Assembly (NCBI RefSeq): GCF_028898845.1
Contig: NZ_CP118574.1
Span: 682,001 to 746,000, forward strand
Source: Streptomyces sp. WZ-12
GTDB lineage: Bacteria > Actinomycetota > Actinomycetes > Streptomycetales > Streptomycetaceae
DNA: 64,000 nt
Direction of reading: 5' to 3'
Made by a program: the position numbers and the translations under genes. Within the stretch, counting starts at the first letter, position 1, and the number at the start of each line of letters is the position of its first letter. The notes under the pieces were generated by a model that was not told the origin of the DNA, did not search any database, and worked only from the letters and a program-made list of their open reading frames with translations. This document shows, in pieces, positions 43,020 to 52,294 of the stretch.

Positions 43020-43730
43020 ATGAAACGCATCAGCGCACCGCGGCGGACGGCCAGCCTGTCCGCCCAGCTCGTGGAGAACCTCCGCTCGCACATCGAGACA
43101 GGGGGTTGGCCGGTCGGGACGCGGATTCCGCCGGAGCAGGTCCTCATCGAGGAGCTCGGGGTCGGACGCAGCACGCTGCGGGAGGCGATCGGTGCGCTGG
43201 TGCACCTCGGTCTGCTGGAGCCCAGAGCCGGTGACGGCACCTACGTCCGCTCCTCCAGCGAGCTCCAGTCGGTCATGGTGCGGCGGGCAGGCTCCGCGAA
43301 GCGGGACGACGTGCTGGAGCTGCGGACCGTTCTGGAGGAGTACGCCTCGGGCGCCGCGGCCCTTCGGCGCAGCGAGGAGCAGGTGCGGCAGCTGCGGGAG
43401 TTGCTGACCGACGCCGAAGCAGCCGTCGCCGGCGAGGACGCGTCCGCGGCCACCGGCGTCGACGCGCTCTTCCACCGGTCCGTCGTCCGGGCGAGCGGGA
43501 ACGACCTGCTGATCGAGGTGTACGACTACCTCGGCACGGCGCTCACCTCGCACCTGGGGGGCCTGCCCTGGGACGCCGCCCACGCCGAGGAGCACGCCGG
43601 CCTGCACCGGCGGCTCGTCGAGGCGATCGAGGCCCGGGACGCGGGCGGCGCCCGCGACGCCGCGGCGGCGATCGTCCGGCTCACCCACGACCACGAAACC
43701 GCCGACGCACGCGCGGCGGAGGACCAGTGA
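43020..43730 (+). CDS. GntR-family regulator, FadR subfamily
   Basis: The 236-residue protein has an N-terminal winged helix (LVENLRSHIETGGWPVGTRI; EQVLIEELGVGRSTLREAIG) and a C-terminal all-helical FCD domain (LELRTVLEEYASGAAALRRS) with the metal-type residues D and H (VDALFHRSVVRASGN; EHAGLHRRLVEAI). FadR-type proteins sense carboxylic acids. Its position upstream of the carboxylic acid reductase on the same strand suggests it reads the acid substrate or product of that enzyme. Confidence 0.9.
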   Translation: MKRISAPRRTASLSAQLVENLRSHIETGGWPVGTRIPPEQVLIEELGVGRSTLREAIGALVHLGLLEPRAGDGTYVRSSSELQSVMVRRAGSAKRDDVLELRTVLEEYASGAAALRRSEEQVRQLRELLTDAEAAVAGEDASAATGVDALFHRSVVRASGNDLLIEVYDYLGTALTSHLGGLPWDAAHAEEHAGLHRRLVEAIEARDAGGARDAAAAIVRLTHDHETADARAAEDQ

Positions 43731-43888
43731 GCCCGCAGCCGACCCCGGTGTCCCGCCGGTGCTCCGCCGCCGGGTCGCCGGCCGCCGACGGCGCCCGGCC
43801 CGCCGGGTCCGCCGGACTCGTCATCGCCGCGGCGCTCGCCCGCCACGGCGCGGGCCGGGATCGCCGCCTACGTCAGCCCTCCCACTGA
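43727..43888 (+). CDS. Short ORF overlapping the GntR stop, reality uncertain
   Basis: GTG 43727 overlaps the GntR stop (GTGA) and opens a 53-residue frame with a stretch like AGSAGLVIAAALARHGAG. It could be the remains of a transporter or oxidoreductase start, or just a high-GC open frame. No family is recognised. Confidence 0.2.
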   Translation: MSPQPTPVSRRCSAAGSPAADGARPAGSAGLVIAAALARHGAGRDRRLRQPSH

Positions 43889-43983
43889 TCCGATCGCCCC
43901 CGCCCGAACGCCAACGCCGCCTGCCTGAACGGGCTTTCACCGCCGCAAAGGATCAACCCACCAACAACGTAAGGAGATCACTC

Positions 43984-46900
43984 GTGTCTCGCTCCCCCCT
44001 CCCCATCGACGAGCTCGACGCACGTACCGACCGACGAAGCGCCCGCCTGTACGCGACCGACGCCCAGTTCCGTGACACTGCGCCCCTGGACGCCGTCACC
44101 GAGGCGATCGGGCGCCCCGGATTACCGCTCGCCGATCTGTTGGCCACCGTGATGGAGGCGTACGCGGACCGCCCCGCCCTGGGCGAGCGTGCCACGGAGC
44201 CGGTCACCGACCCTGAGACGGGCCGCACCACGCTGCGCCTTCTGCAACGGTTCGACACGCTCACCTACGGCGAACTCTGGGAGCGGGTGGGCGCGGTGGC
44301 CTCCGAATGGCGGCACCACCCCGAACATGCGGTGGGCCCCGGCGACTTCGTCGCCGTCCTCGGTCCCACGAGCGCCGAATACACCGTGGCGGATCTGGCC
44401 TGTGTCCGCTCCGGCGTGGTGTCCGTTCCCCTGCAGTCGGGGGCTTCGGCGGCACACCTTGCCCCCATCGTCGAGCAGACCGGACCGCGCCTGCTCGTGG
44501 TGGACGTCGATCACCTGGACGTCGCGATCGAGGTTGCGGCGAACGCCCCCTCGCTGGGCAGGATCGTCGTCATCGGCCACCGGCCCGAGGCCACCGCCCA
44601 CCAGGAGGAGTTGGAGTCCGCGCGTGCCCAACTCGCGGCGCAGGGCCGGGGAGTGGCCCTGGACACGCTGGCGTCGGTCGTCGACCGGGGAAGGGCGCTG
44701 CCGCCGCTCCCCCGGGTTCCCGACGGGTCGGCGGCCGACGCGCTCAGTGCGCTGATCTACACCTCGGGAAGTACCGGCACCCCCAAGGGGGCCATCTACA
44801 CCGAGCGTCTGGTCAGACAGTTCTGGGTCGACTTCGTGCCCGGCCAGGTGGTGCGGCCCTCCATCGTGCTCAACTACCTGCCGTTGAGTCACATGATGGG
44901 CAGGGGCGTGCTGTTCGGGACGCTCGCCAAGGGGGGCCTCGCCTGTTTCGCGGCGTCCAGCGACCTGTCGACGCTCTTCGAGGACCTCTCCCTGGTCCGT
45001 CCCACCGAGTTCGTCATGGTTCCCCGCATCTCCGACATGCTCTTCCAGCACTACCGGGCGGAGTTGTCCCGCCGGACCGGGACGGGCGGCGATGCGGCCG
45101 AGTTGGCGGAGCAGGTGAGGGAGGAGCTGCGGGAGAAGGTCATGGGCGGCCGCCTCCTGTCGGCCGTCAGCGCCTCGGCTCCGCCGAGCGCCGAGACGAC
45201 GGCGTTCATCGAGGACTGCTTCCACGTCAGGCTGCTCGACGGCTACGGGTCGACGGAAGGCGGGATCGTCTCCCTCGACGGCCGGGTGCTGCGCCCGCCG
45301 GTGACCGACCACAAGCTGGCCGACGTACCCGAGTTGGGATACTTCGGAACCGACTCGCCGTACCCGAGAGGCGAACTGCTGATCAGGTCCGACCGGCTCG
45401 TGCCCGGGTACTTCCGGCGTCCGAACGCCACCTCCGAGGTCTTCGACGAGGACGGCTTCTACCGCACGGGCGACATCATGGCCCGCGTCGGCCCCGACGA
45501 ACTGAGGTACGTCGACCGCCGCTCCAACGTCCTCAAGCTGTCACAGGGCGAATTCGTCGCCGTCTCCCGCCTGGAGGCGCTCTTCACCGGCAGTCCGGTC
45601 ATCCGGCAGATCTTCCTGTACGGCAGCAGCGCCCGCGCCTACCTGCTCGCGGTCGTCGTGCCGACGCAGGACGCCCTCGACCGCGTCGACGGGGATGCCC
45701 GGCGTCTCAGGCCGATCCTGCGGGAGTCCCTGCGGAAGCTCGCCGCCGAGGCGGGGCTGAACTCCTACGAGATTCCGCGGGAACTCCTCGTCGAGACCGA
45801 GCCGTTCACTCAGGAGAACGGGCTGCTCTCCGGGGTGCGCAAGCCGTTGCGGCCGGCCCTGACGAAGCGCTACGGCGAGCGTCTCGAAGCGCTGTACACC
45901 GAGTTGACCGACCGTGCGGCCGAAGAACTTCGGACGCTGCGTCAGTTCGGCGGCGACCAGCCGGTACCGGCGACCGTGCTGCGGGCCGCGCAGGCGCTTC
46001 TCGGGCAGGAAGCGGGCGTCGTGGAGCCTGGCGCACGCTTCCTCGAACTCGGCGGCGACAGCCTCACGGCACTGTCGTTCTCCCAGCTGCTGAAGGGGAT
46101 TTTCCACGTCGACATCCCCGTCGACGTGATCACCAACCCGGTCAACTCGCTGCAACAGGTGGCCGATCACATCGAGCGGGCGCTCGCGTCGGAACACCGC
46201 CGTCCCACCGCCGACAGCGTCCACGGCCCGGACGCGACGCGACTCGACGCGGCCGAGCTGCGGCTGGACGCGTTCCTCGACGCGCGGACCATCGAGCAGG
46301 CCGAAAGGCCGGCCGGTCCGCTGCCCGAGGCCCGGACCATCCTGCTGACCGGCGCCAACGGCTACCTGGGCCGCTTCCTGTGCCTGGAGTGGTTGGAGCG
46401 CGCGGCGGAGCGCGGCGGCACACTGGTGTGCGTGGTCCGCGGCTCCTCCGCCGAGTCAGCCCGGGCACGGCTCGACGCGGCCTTCGACAGCGGCGACCCC
46501 GAACTCACGGAGCGCTACCGCACGTCCGCCGCCCAGCATCTCCAGGTGGTCGCCGGCGACATCGGGGAACCCCGCCTCGGGCTCGACGAGGAGACCTGGC
46601 AACGGCTGGCCGACACCGTGGACCTGATCGTCCACCCGGCGGCACTGGTCAACCATGTCCTGCCCTACGGCCAGTTGTTCGGCCCCAACGTGCTGGGCAC
46701 GGCCGAACTGATCAGGCTCGCGGCCACCTCCCGGATCAAGCAGTTCACCTACCTGTCGACGGTCGCCGTCGTCTTCGGGAACGCGGCAGCGGCCGACGAG
46801 TCGGCGGACATCCGCACCGCCTGCGGGGCACGCGACCTCGACGGTGATTACGCCGACGGTTACGCGGCCAGCAAATGGGCCGGCGAGGTGCTGCTGCGCG

Positions 46901-47514
46901 AGGCGCACGACACGTTCGGTCTGCCGGTCACCGTCTTCCGCTCGAACATGATCCTCGCCCACCCGCGCTACCGCGGTCAGTTCAACCTCCCGGACGTCTT
47001 CACCCGCCTCGTGCTGAGCCTGCTGACGACGGGCATCGCACCGGGCAGCTTCTACGCCCGGGGCACCGGCAACGGCCGCGGACACTTCGACGCACTCCCG
47101 GTGGACTTCACCGCGCGGGCCATCACCGCGCTCGGTGACGACGCACGAGAGGGCTACCGGACCTACAACGTGGTCAACCCGCACGACGACGGCATCTCAC
47201 TCGACACGTTCGTCGACTGGCTGATGACAGCCGGACATCCCCTGACGCGCGTCCAGGACCACGCCGAGTGGATCGACCGCTTCGAGACCGCCCTGCGCGG
47301 CCTCCCCGACCGGCAGAAGCACCATTCGCTGCTCCCGCTGCTGCACGCCTTCGCCGAGCCGGAACAGCCACTCGCCGGATCCGCCCTACCGGCGGACCGG
47401 TTCCGCGCGGCGGTACGGGCCGCAGCCCTCGACGACGAGAACGACATCCCCCGTCTGTCACCGGACCTGATCACCAAGTACGTGGCCGATCTCCGGGCGC
47501 ACCGCCTGATATGA
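43984..47514 (+). CDS. car: Carboxylic acid reductase (A-carrier-reductase)
   Basis: From GTG 43984, with AAGGAG upstream, the protein has 1176 residues, the usual CAR size. Domains in order: adenylation with LIYTSGSTGTPKGAIY (about 257-272) and GYGSTEGG; carrier with LGGDSLTAL, phosphopantetheine serine Ser693; C-terminal short-chain reductase with LTGANGYLGR (788-797) and the YxxxK pair Tyr960/Lys964. CARs reduce aromatic or aliphatic acids to aldehydes with ATP and NADPH in the cytosol, and need a phosphopantetheinyl transferase, which is not in this window. Codon 47 is TTA, so translation probably needs the bldA tRNA. It lies beside the lyase/P450-NRPS operon, in the opposite direction; a shared pathway is possible but unproven. 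Confidence 0.93.
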   Translation: MSRSPLPIDELDARTDRRSARLYATDAQFRDTAPLDAVTEAIGRPGLPLADLLATVMEAYADRPALGERATEPVTDPETGRTTLRLLQRFDTLTYGELWERVGAVASEWRHHPEHAVGPGDFVAVLGPTSAEYTVADLACVRSGVVSVPLQSGASAAHLAPIVEQTGPRLLVVDVDHLDVAIEVAANAPSLGRIVVIGHRPEATAHQEELESARAQLAAQGRGVALDTLASVVDRGRALPPLPRVPDGSAADALSALIYTSGSTGTPKGAIYTERLVRQFWVDFVPGQVVRPSIVLNYLPLSHMMGRGVLFGTLAKGGLACFAASSDLSTLFEDLSLVRPTEFVMVPRISDMLFQHYRAELSRRTGTGGDAAELAEQVREELREKVMGGRLLSAVSASAPPSAETTAFIEDCFHVRLLDGYGSTEGGIVSLDGRVLRPPVTDHKLADVPELGYFGTDSPYPRGELLIRSDRLVPGYFRRPNATSEVFDEDGFYRTGDIMARVGPDELRYVDRRSNVLKLSQGEFVAVSRLEALFTGSPVIRQIFLYGSSARAYLLAVVVPTQDALDRVDGDARRLRPILRESLRKLAAEAGLNSYEIPRELLVETEPFTQENGLLSGVRKPLRPALTKRYGERLEALYTELTDRAAEELRTLRQFGGDQPVPATVLRAAQALLGQEAGVVEPGARFLELGGDSLTALSFSQLLKGIFHVDIPVDVITNPVNSLQQVADHIERALASEHRRPTADSVHGPDATRLDAAELRLDAFLDARTIEQAERPAGPLPEARTILLTGANGYLGRFLCLEWLERAAERGGTLVCVVRGSSAESARARLDAAFDSGDPELTERYRTSAAQHLQVVAGDIGEPRLGLDEETWQRLADTVDLIVHPAALVNHVLPYGQLFGPNVLGTAELIRLAATSRIKQFTYLSTVAVVFGNAAAADESADIRTACGARDLDGDYADGYAASKWAGEVLLREAHDTFGLPVTVFRSNMILAHPRYRGQFNLPDVFTRLVLSLLTTGIAPGSFYARGTGNGRGHFDALPVDFTARAITALGDDAREGYRTYNVVNPHDDGISLDTFVDWLMTAGHPLTRVQDHAEWIDRFETALRGLPDRQKHHSLLPLLHAFAEPEQPLAGSALPADRFRAAVRAAALDDENDIPRLSPDLITKYVADLRAHRLI

Positions 47515-47640
47515 CACAACCCGTGACCGCCGCGGGGCCCACCACCACCGGCTCCGCGACGGCCGGGAGAGTCGGTCAGACCACCCGGAAGACCCGTCGA
47601 AGGCGACCGACAGGGCGGGCGCGTTCTCGACGGGACGGGA

Positions 47641-49185
47641 TTACGTCTTCTGCTCCGTCGACGCCGGGCAGGTCAGGTCCTTGGGCGGGAGTTTGCCGGT
47701 GGTGAGGTAGGCCGTGGCGTTCTTCTTCGCGCAGGTGCTGGTGCCGTCGATGCCGTAGACACCGTGTCCCTCGCTTCCGGCGGCCGTGACCATCCGGGAG
47801 CCGTGCAGGGCCCGGTGCATGGCCTGGCCGGAGGGCAGGGGTGTCTGCGGGTCCCATGCGTTCTGCAGGATCAGCAGGCTGACGCCGTTGTTCACCCTCG
47901 TTTCGGGCTCGCTGCCGGCCGTCCAGAAGGCACACGGCATGATGGTGGAGGCGACGTCGCCGTACAGCGGATACCGGGCTCCGTCGCGGATCGCGTCGCG
48001 GCGGTACTGCCCCGGGTCACGCGGCCACGCAAGGGCGTTGGTACACATGACCGCCCACATGCCCGCGGCTTCGTTGTCCGAGGGAACACCACGGACGGAG
48101 GCCGGCGGCACGGCGTCCCGGCGCCGTCCCGGCGTGCCGGACGCGGCCGATCTTCCGCCCTCGGCCGCCTTCTTCAGCTCGGCGATCCTTTCGGCGGCTT
48201 TCCGGACGTGGAAGAACGTGGGGCGTTCCTCGACACGGAGGGCGTCGCCGGTGAGGAGCCTGCCGTCGGAGTCGGTGAGGGGCTTGCGGTTGGCCCGGGC
48301 GACCAGGTCCCAGAAGGTCCTGCGGACCTCGGCCGGGGTGTTGCCCAGGCGGTACGCCGTGTGCCGCTGAGCGGTCCACTCGCTCCACCGCGTGAAGGCG
48401 GCCTCGGCCCCCTCCGCCATCGCCTGGAAGGTGCCGCGCCCGAAACGCGTGGGGTCGGCCGCGCTGTCCAGCACGAACCGGTCGGTTCGCCGGGGGAACA
48501 TCTGCGTGTAGACGGCGCCGAGATAGGTGCCGTAGGAGTAACCCAGGTAGGAGATCTTCCTCTCGCCGAGCGCGGCCCGGATGACGTCCATGTCGCGGGC
48601 GGTGTTGCGGGTGGTGAAGTGCGGCAGCGCGTCACCGTTTCGGGCCCGGCACTTGTCGGCGACCGTGCGCGCCCACGTCACGTCCTTCGCGAACGTCCCG
48701 GCCTTGTAAGGGTGTTCAAAGTTCTGCTCGTCCTCGGTCAGGCCGCAGCTCAGGGGAGAGCTCTGCCCGATGCCCCTCGGGTCGAACCCGATGAGGTCGT
48801 ACCGGCTCTTCACGTCCCCGGGGAGGCGGAGCTCCGGGGCGACGGGCAGGTCCAGGCCCGGCCCGCCAGGGCCGCCCGGGTTGAGCAGCAGAACGCCACG
48901 GCGTTGCTTCGTGCTGCTCGCCTTCAGCCGGGATATCGCGAGGTCGAGCTTCTTGCCGTCGAGGTCGCTGTAGTCCAGCGGCACTTTGACTGTCGCGCAC
49001 TGAAAAGTTGCTGGGTTCGCCGTATTGCACCGCTGCCACCGGAGTTTCTGCTGCGTGTATTGCCGCAGAGGGTCCTTGGCGACAGGAGCATCGGATGCGG
49101 CGGAGGAAATCGCGGGCGTCAGCGTCAGGAGAGATGCCGCCGCGAGCCCGACCGCGAAATGGGGTGCTGTTTTTCTGTTGCGCAC
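47641..49185 (-). CDS. Secreted S33-family peptidase (tripeptidyl aminopeptidase-like)
   Basis: The 514-residue protein starts at GTG 49185 with a Sec signal (TAPHFAVGLAAASLLTLTPA ISSAAS). It has GVLLLNPGGPGGPGLDLP, the oxyanion region of Streptomyces tripeptidyl aminopeptidases, then YLGYSYGTYLGAVY with nucleophile Ser, and late SEGHGVYG with the histidine. Cysteines CNTAN/CATVK and CGLTE fit the secreted disulfide-bonded group. It removes tripeptides from protein N-termini outside the cell, by family. A DUF4190-like gene precedes it on the same strand with 36 bp between, so they may be co-transcribed. Confidence 0.9.
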   Translation of the reverse strand: MRNRKTAPHFAVGLAAASLLTLTPAISSAASDAPVAKDPLRQYTQQKLRWQRCNTANPATFQCATVKVPLDYSDLDGKKLDLAISRLKASSTKQRRGVLLLNPGGPGGPGLDLPVAPELRLPGDVKSRYDLIGFDPRGIGQSSPLSCGLTEDEQNFEHPYKAGTFAKDVTWARTVADKCRARNGDALPHFTTRNTARDMDVIRAALGERKISYLGYSYGTYLGAVYTQMFPRRTDRFVLDSAADPTRFGRGTFQAMAEGAEAAFTRWSEWTAQRHTAYRLGNTPAEVRRTFWDLVARANRKPLTDSDGRLLTGDALRVEERPTFFHVRKAAERIAELKKAAEGGRSAASGTPGRRRDAVPPASVRGVPSDNEAAGMWAVMCTNALAWPRDPGQYRRDAIRDGARYPLYGDVASTIMPCAFWTAGSEPETRVNNGVSLLILQNAWDPQTPLPSGQAMHRALHGSRMVTAAGSEGHGVYGIDGTSTCAKKNATAYLTTGKLPPKDLTCPASTEQKT

Positions 49186-49221
49186 GATGAAGTGTTCGTC
49201 CTTACGGGGAGGGGCAGTTGG

Positions 49222-49626
49222 TCACTTTCCGGAGAGGTGCCGGTGAACGCACTGCGTGTACTGCTGGAGGCTGTCGGGCCGGTAGCACTCCTGCGTCTTG
49301 TTCGCGTACCAGATGAAGAAGACGGCGGCCAGGCCGGACATCACGAGCGCGAGCGATGACGCCACCACGGCGGTGACGGCCTTGCCCCGGCCGGCGCCGG
49401 TTCGCCTGGCCGTCATCAGGGCGGCGATGCCCAGGATCAGGCCGATCACCCCGAGCGGGCCGCCGATGACGACCACCGACGTGAGCAGGCCGGTGCTGCC
49501 CACAACCACGGCTGCCACGGCCAGGCCGTTCTTGGCGGTCGGTGCCGGCGCCGACACCGGCCCGTTCCGCGCGGTCCCAACCGGTGCCGCAGGATGCGAT
49601 GTCATCCCCGTTGCTTGCGTGTTCAT
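49222..49626 (-). CDS. DUF4190-like membrane protein
   Basis: From ATG 49626 (AAGGA upstream) the protein has 134 residues: a proline/alanine-rich cytoplasmic start, then NGLAVAAVVVGSTGLLTSVV and GVIGLILGIAALMTARRTGA, the DUF4190 pattern of two membrane segments around a small loop. A third segment (VVASSLALVMSGLAAVFFIW) is followed by a short tail with a cysteine pair (ECYRPDS and QCVHRH). The role is unknown. It runs into the S33 peptidase gene. Confidence 0.75.
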   Translation of the reverse strand: MNTQATGMTSHPAAPVGTARNGPVSAPAPTAKNGLAVAAVVVGSTGLLTSVVVIGGPLGVIGLILGIAALMTARRTGAGRGKAVTAVVASSLALVMSGLAAVFFIWYANKTQECYRPDSLQQYTQCVHRHLSGK

Positions 49627-49764
49627 CCGCCGTCCTTCCCTCAATTGGGCAGGCCACGATCATGGTTTGCAGAGCCTTGGGTGCACATCGCGGTAAGGCG
49701 GGAGATCGCGCTCCCTCGATCGGGGGAGGCCGCCGGTGAATCGTCCGGTGATAATGGCCCGATC

Positions 49765-51069
49765 ATGATCAGGGGAATAATTCGGCCGCTGCTGCGCGGC
49801 TCCACGTATTCGGGTGCGCTGTTCGCCTTGTGCGGCGCGGTGGCGAGCCTTCCACTGCTGCTGTGCGCGGCGCTGCCGGTACTGGCATGGCCGTCCGGTC
49901 CCTACGGGGTGCGGGTCGTTCTGACCCTGCTCGGATGGACGGTGCTGATCGGTGCGGTCGGACTGGTCCGCGCCACGCGGCGGATGCTGATCGCGTCCGC
50001 GCGACGCCTGCTGGGGGTGCCGCTGCCGGACCCGGCGTCCGGTCGCCCTCGGCGTGCGAACGCAACGGACACCGCACCGACTTCTGACTCCTGGCCCCCC
50101 AATGCGCCGTCCACAGTGGACCGTTGGCGCACTCCGGTCTGGCTGCTGCTGCACATGGCGCTGGGGTGGACGGGGGCGCTGATCGGCGGTCTGCTGCTCC
50201 TCGCGGCCCTGACCATCCCGCTCGGCGCCGAGGCGGCGGTGAGTCTGTCCGGCTGGACGGTGCGGGTGGCGGACGGCTGGTCTCGCTGGGCGGTGGCGCT
50301 CGGCTGTGCGCTGCTTGCGGCGGTGCTGTGCGCACTGATGACGAAGGCCCTGCGGTGGCTTGCGCCCAGACTGCTCGGTCCGTCACCGGCGGAGCGGCTC
50401 GCGCTGGCGGCCGAGCGGGAGCGACAGCTGGCCGAACGCAACCGGCTCGCCCACGAGTTGCACGACTCGATCGGGCACACCCTGACGGCGGCCACGATCC
50501 AGGCGGCGGTGGCCGGCGAGGTGCTGACCGCCGACCCGGCGGCGGCACGGGCCGCTCTGCGCGGCATCGAGGAGTCGGCCCGGACCGCCCTTGAGGACCT
50601 GGACTACGTCCTTGGCGTGCTGCGCGAGGAGAAGGCGCAGGCGGCGCCGACGCGGACCCTGGCCGACCTGCCCGAGTTGCTCGACCGATTGCGGCGCGCG
50701 GGCTCGGTGGTGGAGCCGGAGTTCTCGGGCGAGTGGGGGCGGGTGCACGGGACGCTCTCCCGGGCGGCGTACCGGATCGTGCAGGAGGGACTGACGAACG
50801 CGTTGCGGCACGGGGCGGGCGGCCCGATCCAGGTCCGCGTGGCGGCCGCACCCGACGGCCTGGAGCTCAGCGTGGTCAACCGGACCGGCGCCGGGTCCGG
50901 GGCGGGTGCGGACAACGGTGTCGGCCCGGCTGCCTTCCCGACGTCCGGGCACGGCCTGCCCGGACTCGCCGAGCGCGTGCGGCTGTTGCACGGCGAGATC
51001 GAGGCCGGGCCGGACGGGCCGGAGCACTGGCGGCTCGCGGTCCGGCTGCCAGTACGCTTGTCGCCATGA
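49765..51069 (+). CDS. Two-component sensor histidine kinase (NarL/DesK type)
   Basis: From ATG 49765 the protein has 434 residues. Several membrane spans occupy the first 220 residues (YSGALFALCGAVASLPLLLC; WTGALIGGLLLLAALTIPLG; WAVALGCALLAAVLCALM). The HisKA_3 motif RLAHELHDSIGHTLTAAT has the phosphorylated histidine at His233. The HATPase part includes RIVQEGLTNALRHGAGG (N box) and GHGLPGLAERVRLLHGEIEA (G box). A longer start upstream lacks a ribosome site. The response regulator gene overlaps its stop (ATGA). The signal is unknown. Confidence 0.92.
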   Translation: MIRGIIRPLLRGSTYSGALFALCGAVASLPLLLCAALPVLAWPSGPYGVRVVLTLLGWTVLIGAVGLVRATRRMLIASARRLLGVPLPDPASGRPRRANATDTAPTSDSWPPNAPSTVDRWRTPVWLLLHMALGWTGALIGGLLLLAALTIPLGAEAAVSLSGWTVRVADGWSRWAVALGCALLAAVLCALMTKALRWLAPRLLGPSPAERLALAAERERQLAERNRLAHELHDSIGHTLTAATIQAAVAGEVLTADPAAARAALRGIEESARTALEDLDYVLGVLREEKAQAAPTRTLADLPELLDRLRRAGSVVEPEFSGEWGRVHGTLSRAAYRIVQEGLTNALRHGAGGPIQVRVAAAPDGLELSVVNRTGAGSGAGADNGVGPAAFPTSGHGLPGLAERVRLLHGEIEAGPDGPEHWRLAVRLPVRLSP

Positions 51070-51839
51070 TCGGCCCAGACGTGAGCGCAACGGTCACGAC
51101 CAGCCCCGACGCGGCCGCGGCCGTCACGACCGGCGCCACCGCCAGCACCCCCGGCACCCCCGGCACCCCCGGCACCCCCGGCACCCCGGTCACGCTCCTG
51201 ATCGCGGATGACGACGAGGTGACCCGCAGCGGTCTGCACATGCTCCTCGCGGCCCGGCCGGGGATCACGGTGGTCGGGGAGGCCGCCGACGGCGTCGAAG
51301 CGGTCGAGCAGGCACGGCGGTTGCGACCGGACGTGGTCCTGATGGATGTGCGGATGCCGCGCCTCAACGGCATCGAGGCCACCCGGCAGCTCCTCGCCGG
51401 ATCGACCACCCCGCCGAAGGTCGTGGTGATCACCACCTTCGAGAACGACGGCTACGTCACCGCCGCGCTCAGCGCCGGGGCCAGCGGCTTCGTACTCAAG
51501 CGACTCCCGGTCCCCAAGATCGCGGAGGCGGTGCGCGTGGTCGCGGCGGGCGAGGCCATCCTCTTCCCGGCGGCCCTGCGCCAGATGGTCACCGCCCGCC
51601 CGCTCGGCTCCGCCGAGGCGCTGCCGCGGGCGGCGCTCACAGGGCGGGAGGAGGAGGTGCTGCGCCTCATGGCCACCGGCCTGTCCAACCCGGAGATCGC
51701 GGAGTCCTTCAGGGTGAGCCTGGAAACGGTCAAGACACACGTCGGGAACGTGCTGACCAAGCTCGGCGCGCAGAACCGGACCCACGCGGTAGTGATCGCG
51801 TACGAATCCGGCCTGGTGGTACCGGGGTTCACCGGCTGA
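51066..51839 (+). CDS. NarL/LuxR-type response regulator
   Basis: The 257-residue protein has a receiver domain starting LLIADDDEVTRSGLHMLLAA, the phosphorylated Asp94 in VVLMDVRMPRL, conserved Thr and Lys (VVITTFENDG; FVLKRLP), and a C-terminal LuxR helix-turn-helix (LTGREEEVLRLMATGLSNPE). The stretch before the receiver domain is unusually long, about 40 residues, and includes STPGTPGTPGTPGTP encoded by a 9-bp tandem repeat. It is translated with the histidine kinase (ATGA overlap). Confidence 0.92.
   Translation: MIGPDVSATVTTSPDAAAAVTTGATASTPGTPGTPGTPGTPVTLLIADDDEVTRSGLHMLLAARPGITVVGEAADGVEAVEQARRLRPDVVLMDVRMPRLNGIEATRQLLAGSTTPPKVVVITTFENDGYVTAALSAGASGFVLKRLPVPKIAEAVRVVAAGEAILFPAALRQMVTARPLGSAEALPRAALTGREEEVLRLMATGLSNPEIAESFRVSLETVKTHVGNVLTKLGAQNRTHAVVIAYESGLVVPGFTG
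51146..51189 (+). repeat. 9-bp tandem repeat (CACCCCCGG)n inside the response-regulator gene
   Basis: About 4.5 copies encode Pro-Gly-Thr units. The repeat length is a multiple of three, so copy-number change would keep the frame. Confidence 0.8.
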
Positions 51840-52247
51840 CGCAACCTCCCCATCGGCGATACTGATCTCGACGCATCAGGGCGACGTTGCTGTGCCGAGT
51901 GGGAGTTCGTTCGGCCTGGTGGTGCCTGGGCTGCCCGGCTGACGCGGCCTGCGCTTGGTCTTGCCTGGGAAGCAGCGACGGGCAGTTGCCGAAGATCACG
52001 GCAGGTCCCATGGCAAGTCCCTTGGGAATCCGTGCGCATGGCGGCCGATCCCCCTTCACATGACGGGCCTCGGCCCCAAACCCCAACTCCACGCACACCC
52101 TTGCACCACCACGCGATAAACCCGGCGGAACGCCCCAACAGGGCCCCCTTTCAAGGTCTGCACCCGATACCGAAGGGCGAGCAGTACATCCGACCGCGGC
52201 GAGGGACTGCGCGGCGGGGCAGCCAGGCGGCTGGAGCCGACGGCCGA

Positions 52248-52284
52248 GCCGGCTGACTGGCCGGCTGGCCGGCTGACTGACTGG
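52248..52284. repeat. Simple repeats of GGCTGACT/GGCCGGCT type
   Basis: Short imperfect tandem units of CTGGCCGG and CTGACTGG end just before the erythromycin-esterase-like stop codon. The remaining intergenic stretch 51840-52247 holds no recognised gene. Confidence 0.5.
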
Positions 52285-52294
52285 CTTCTGGGTG

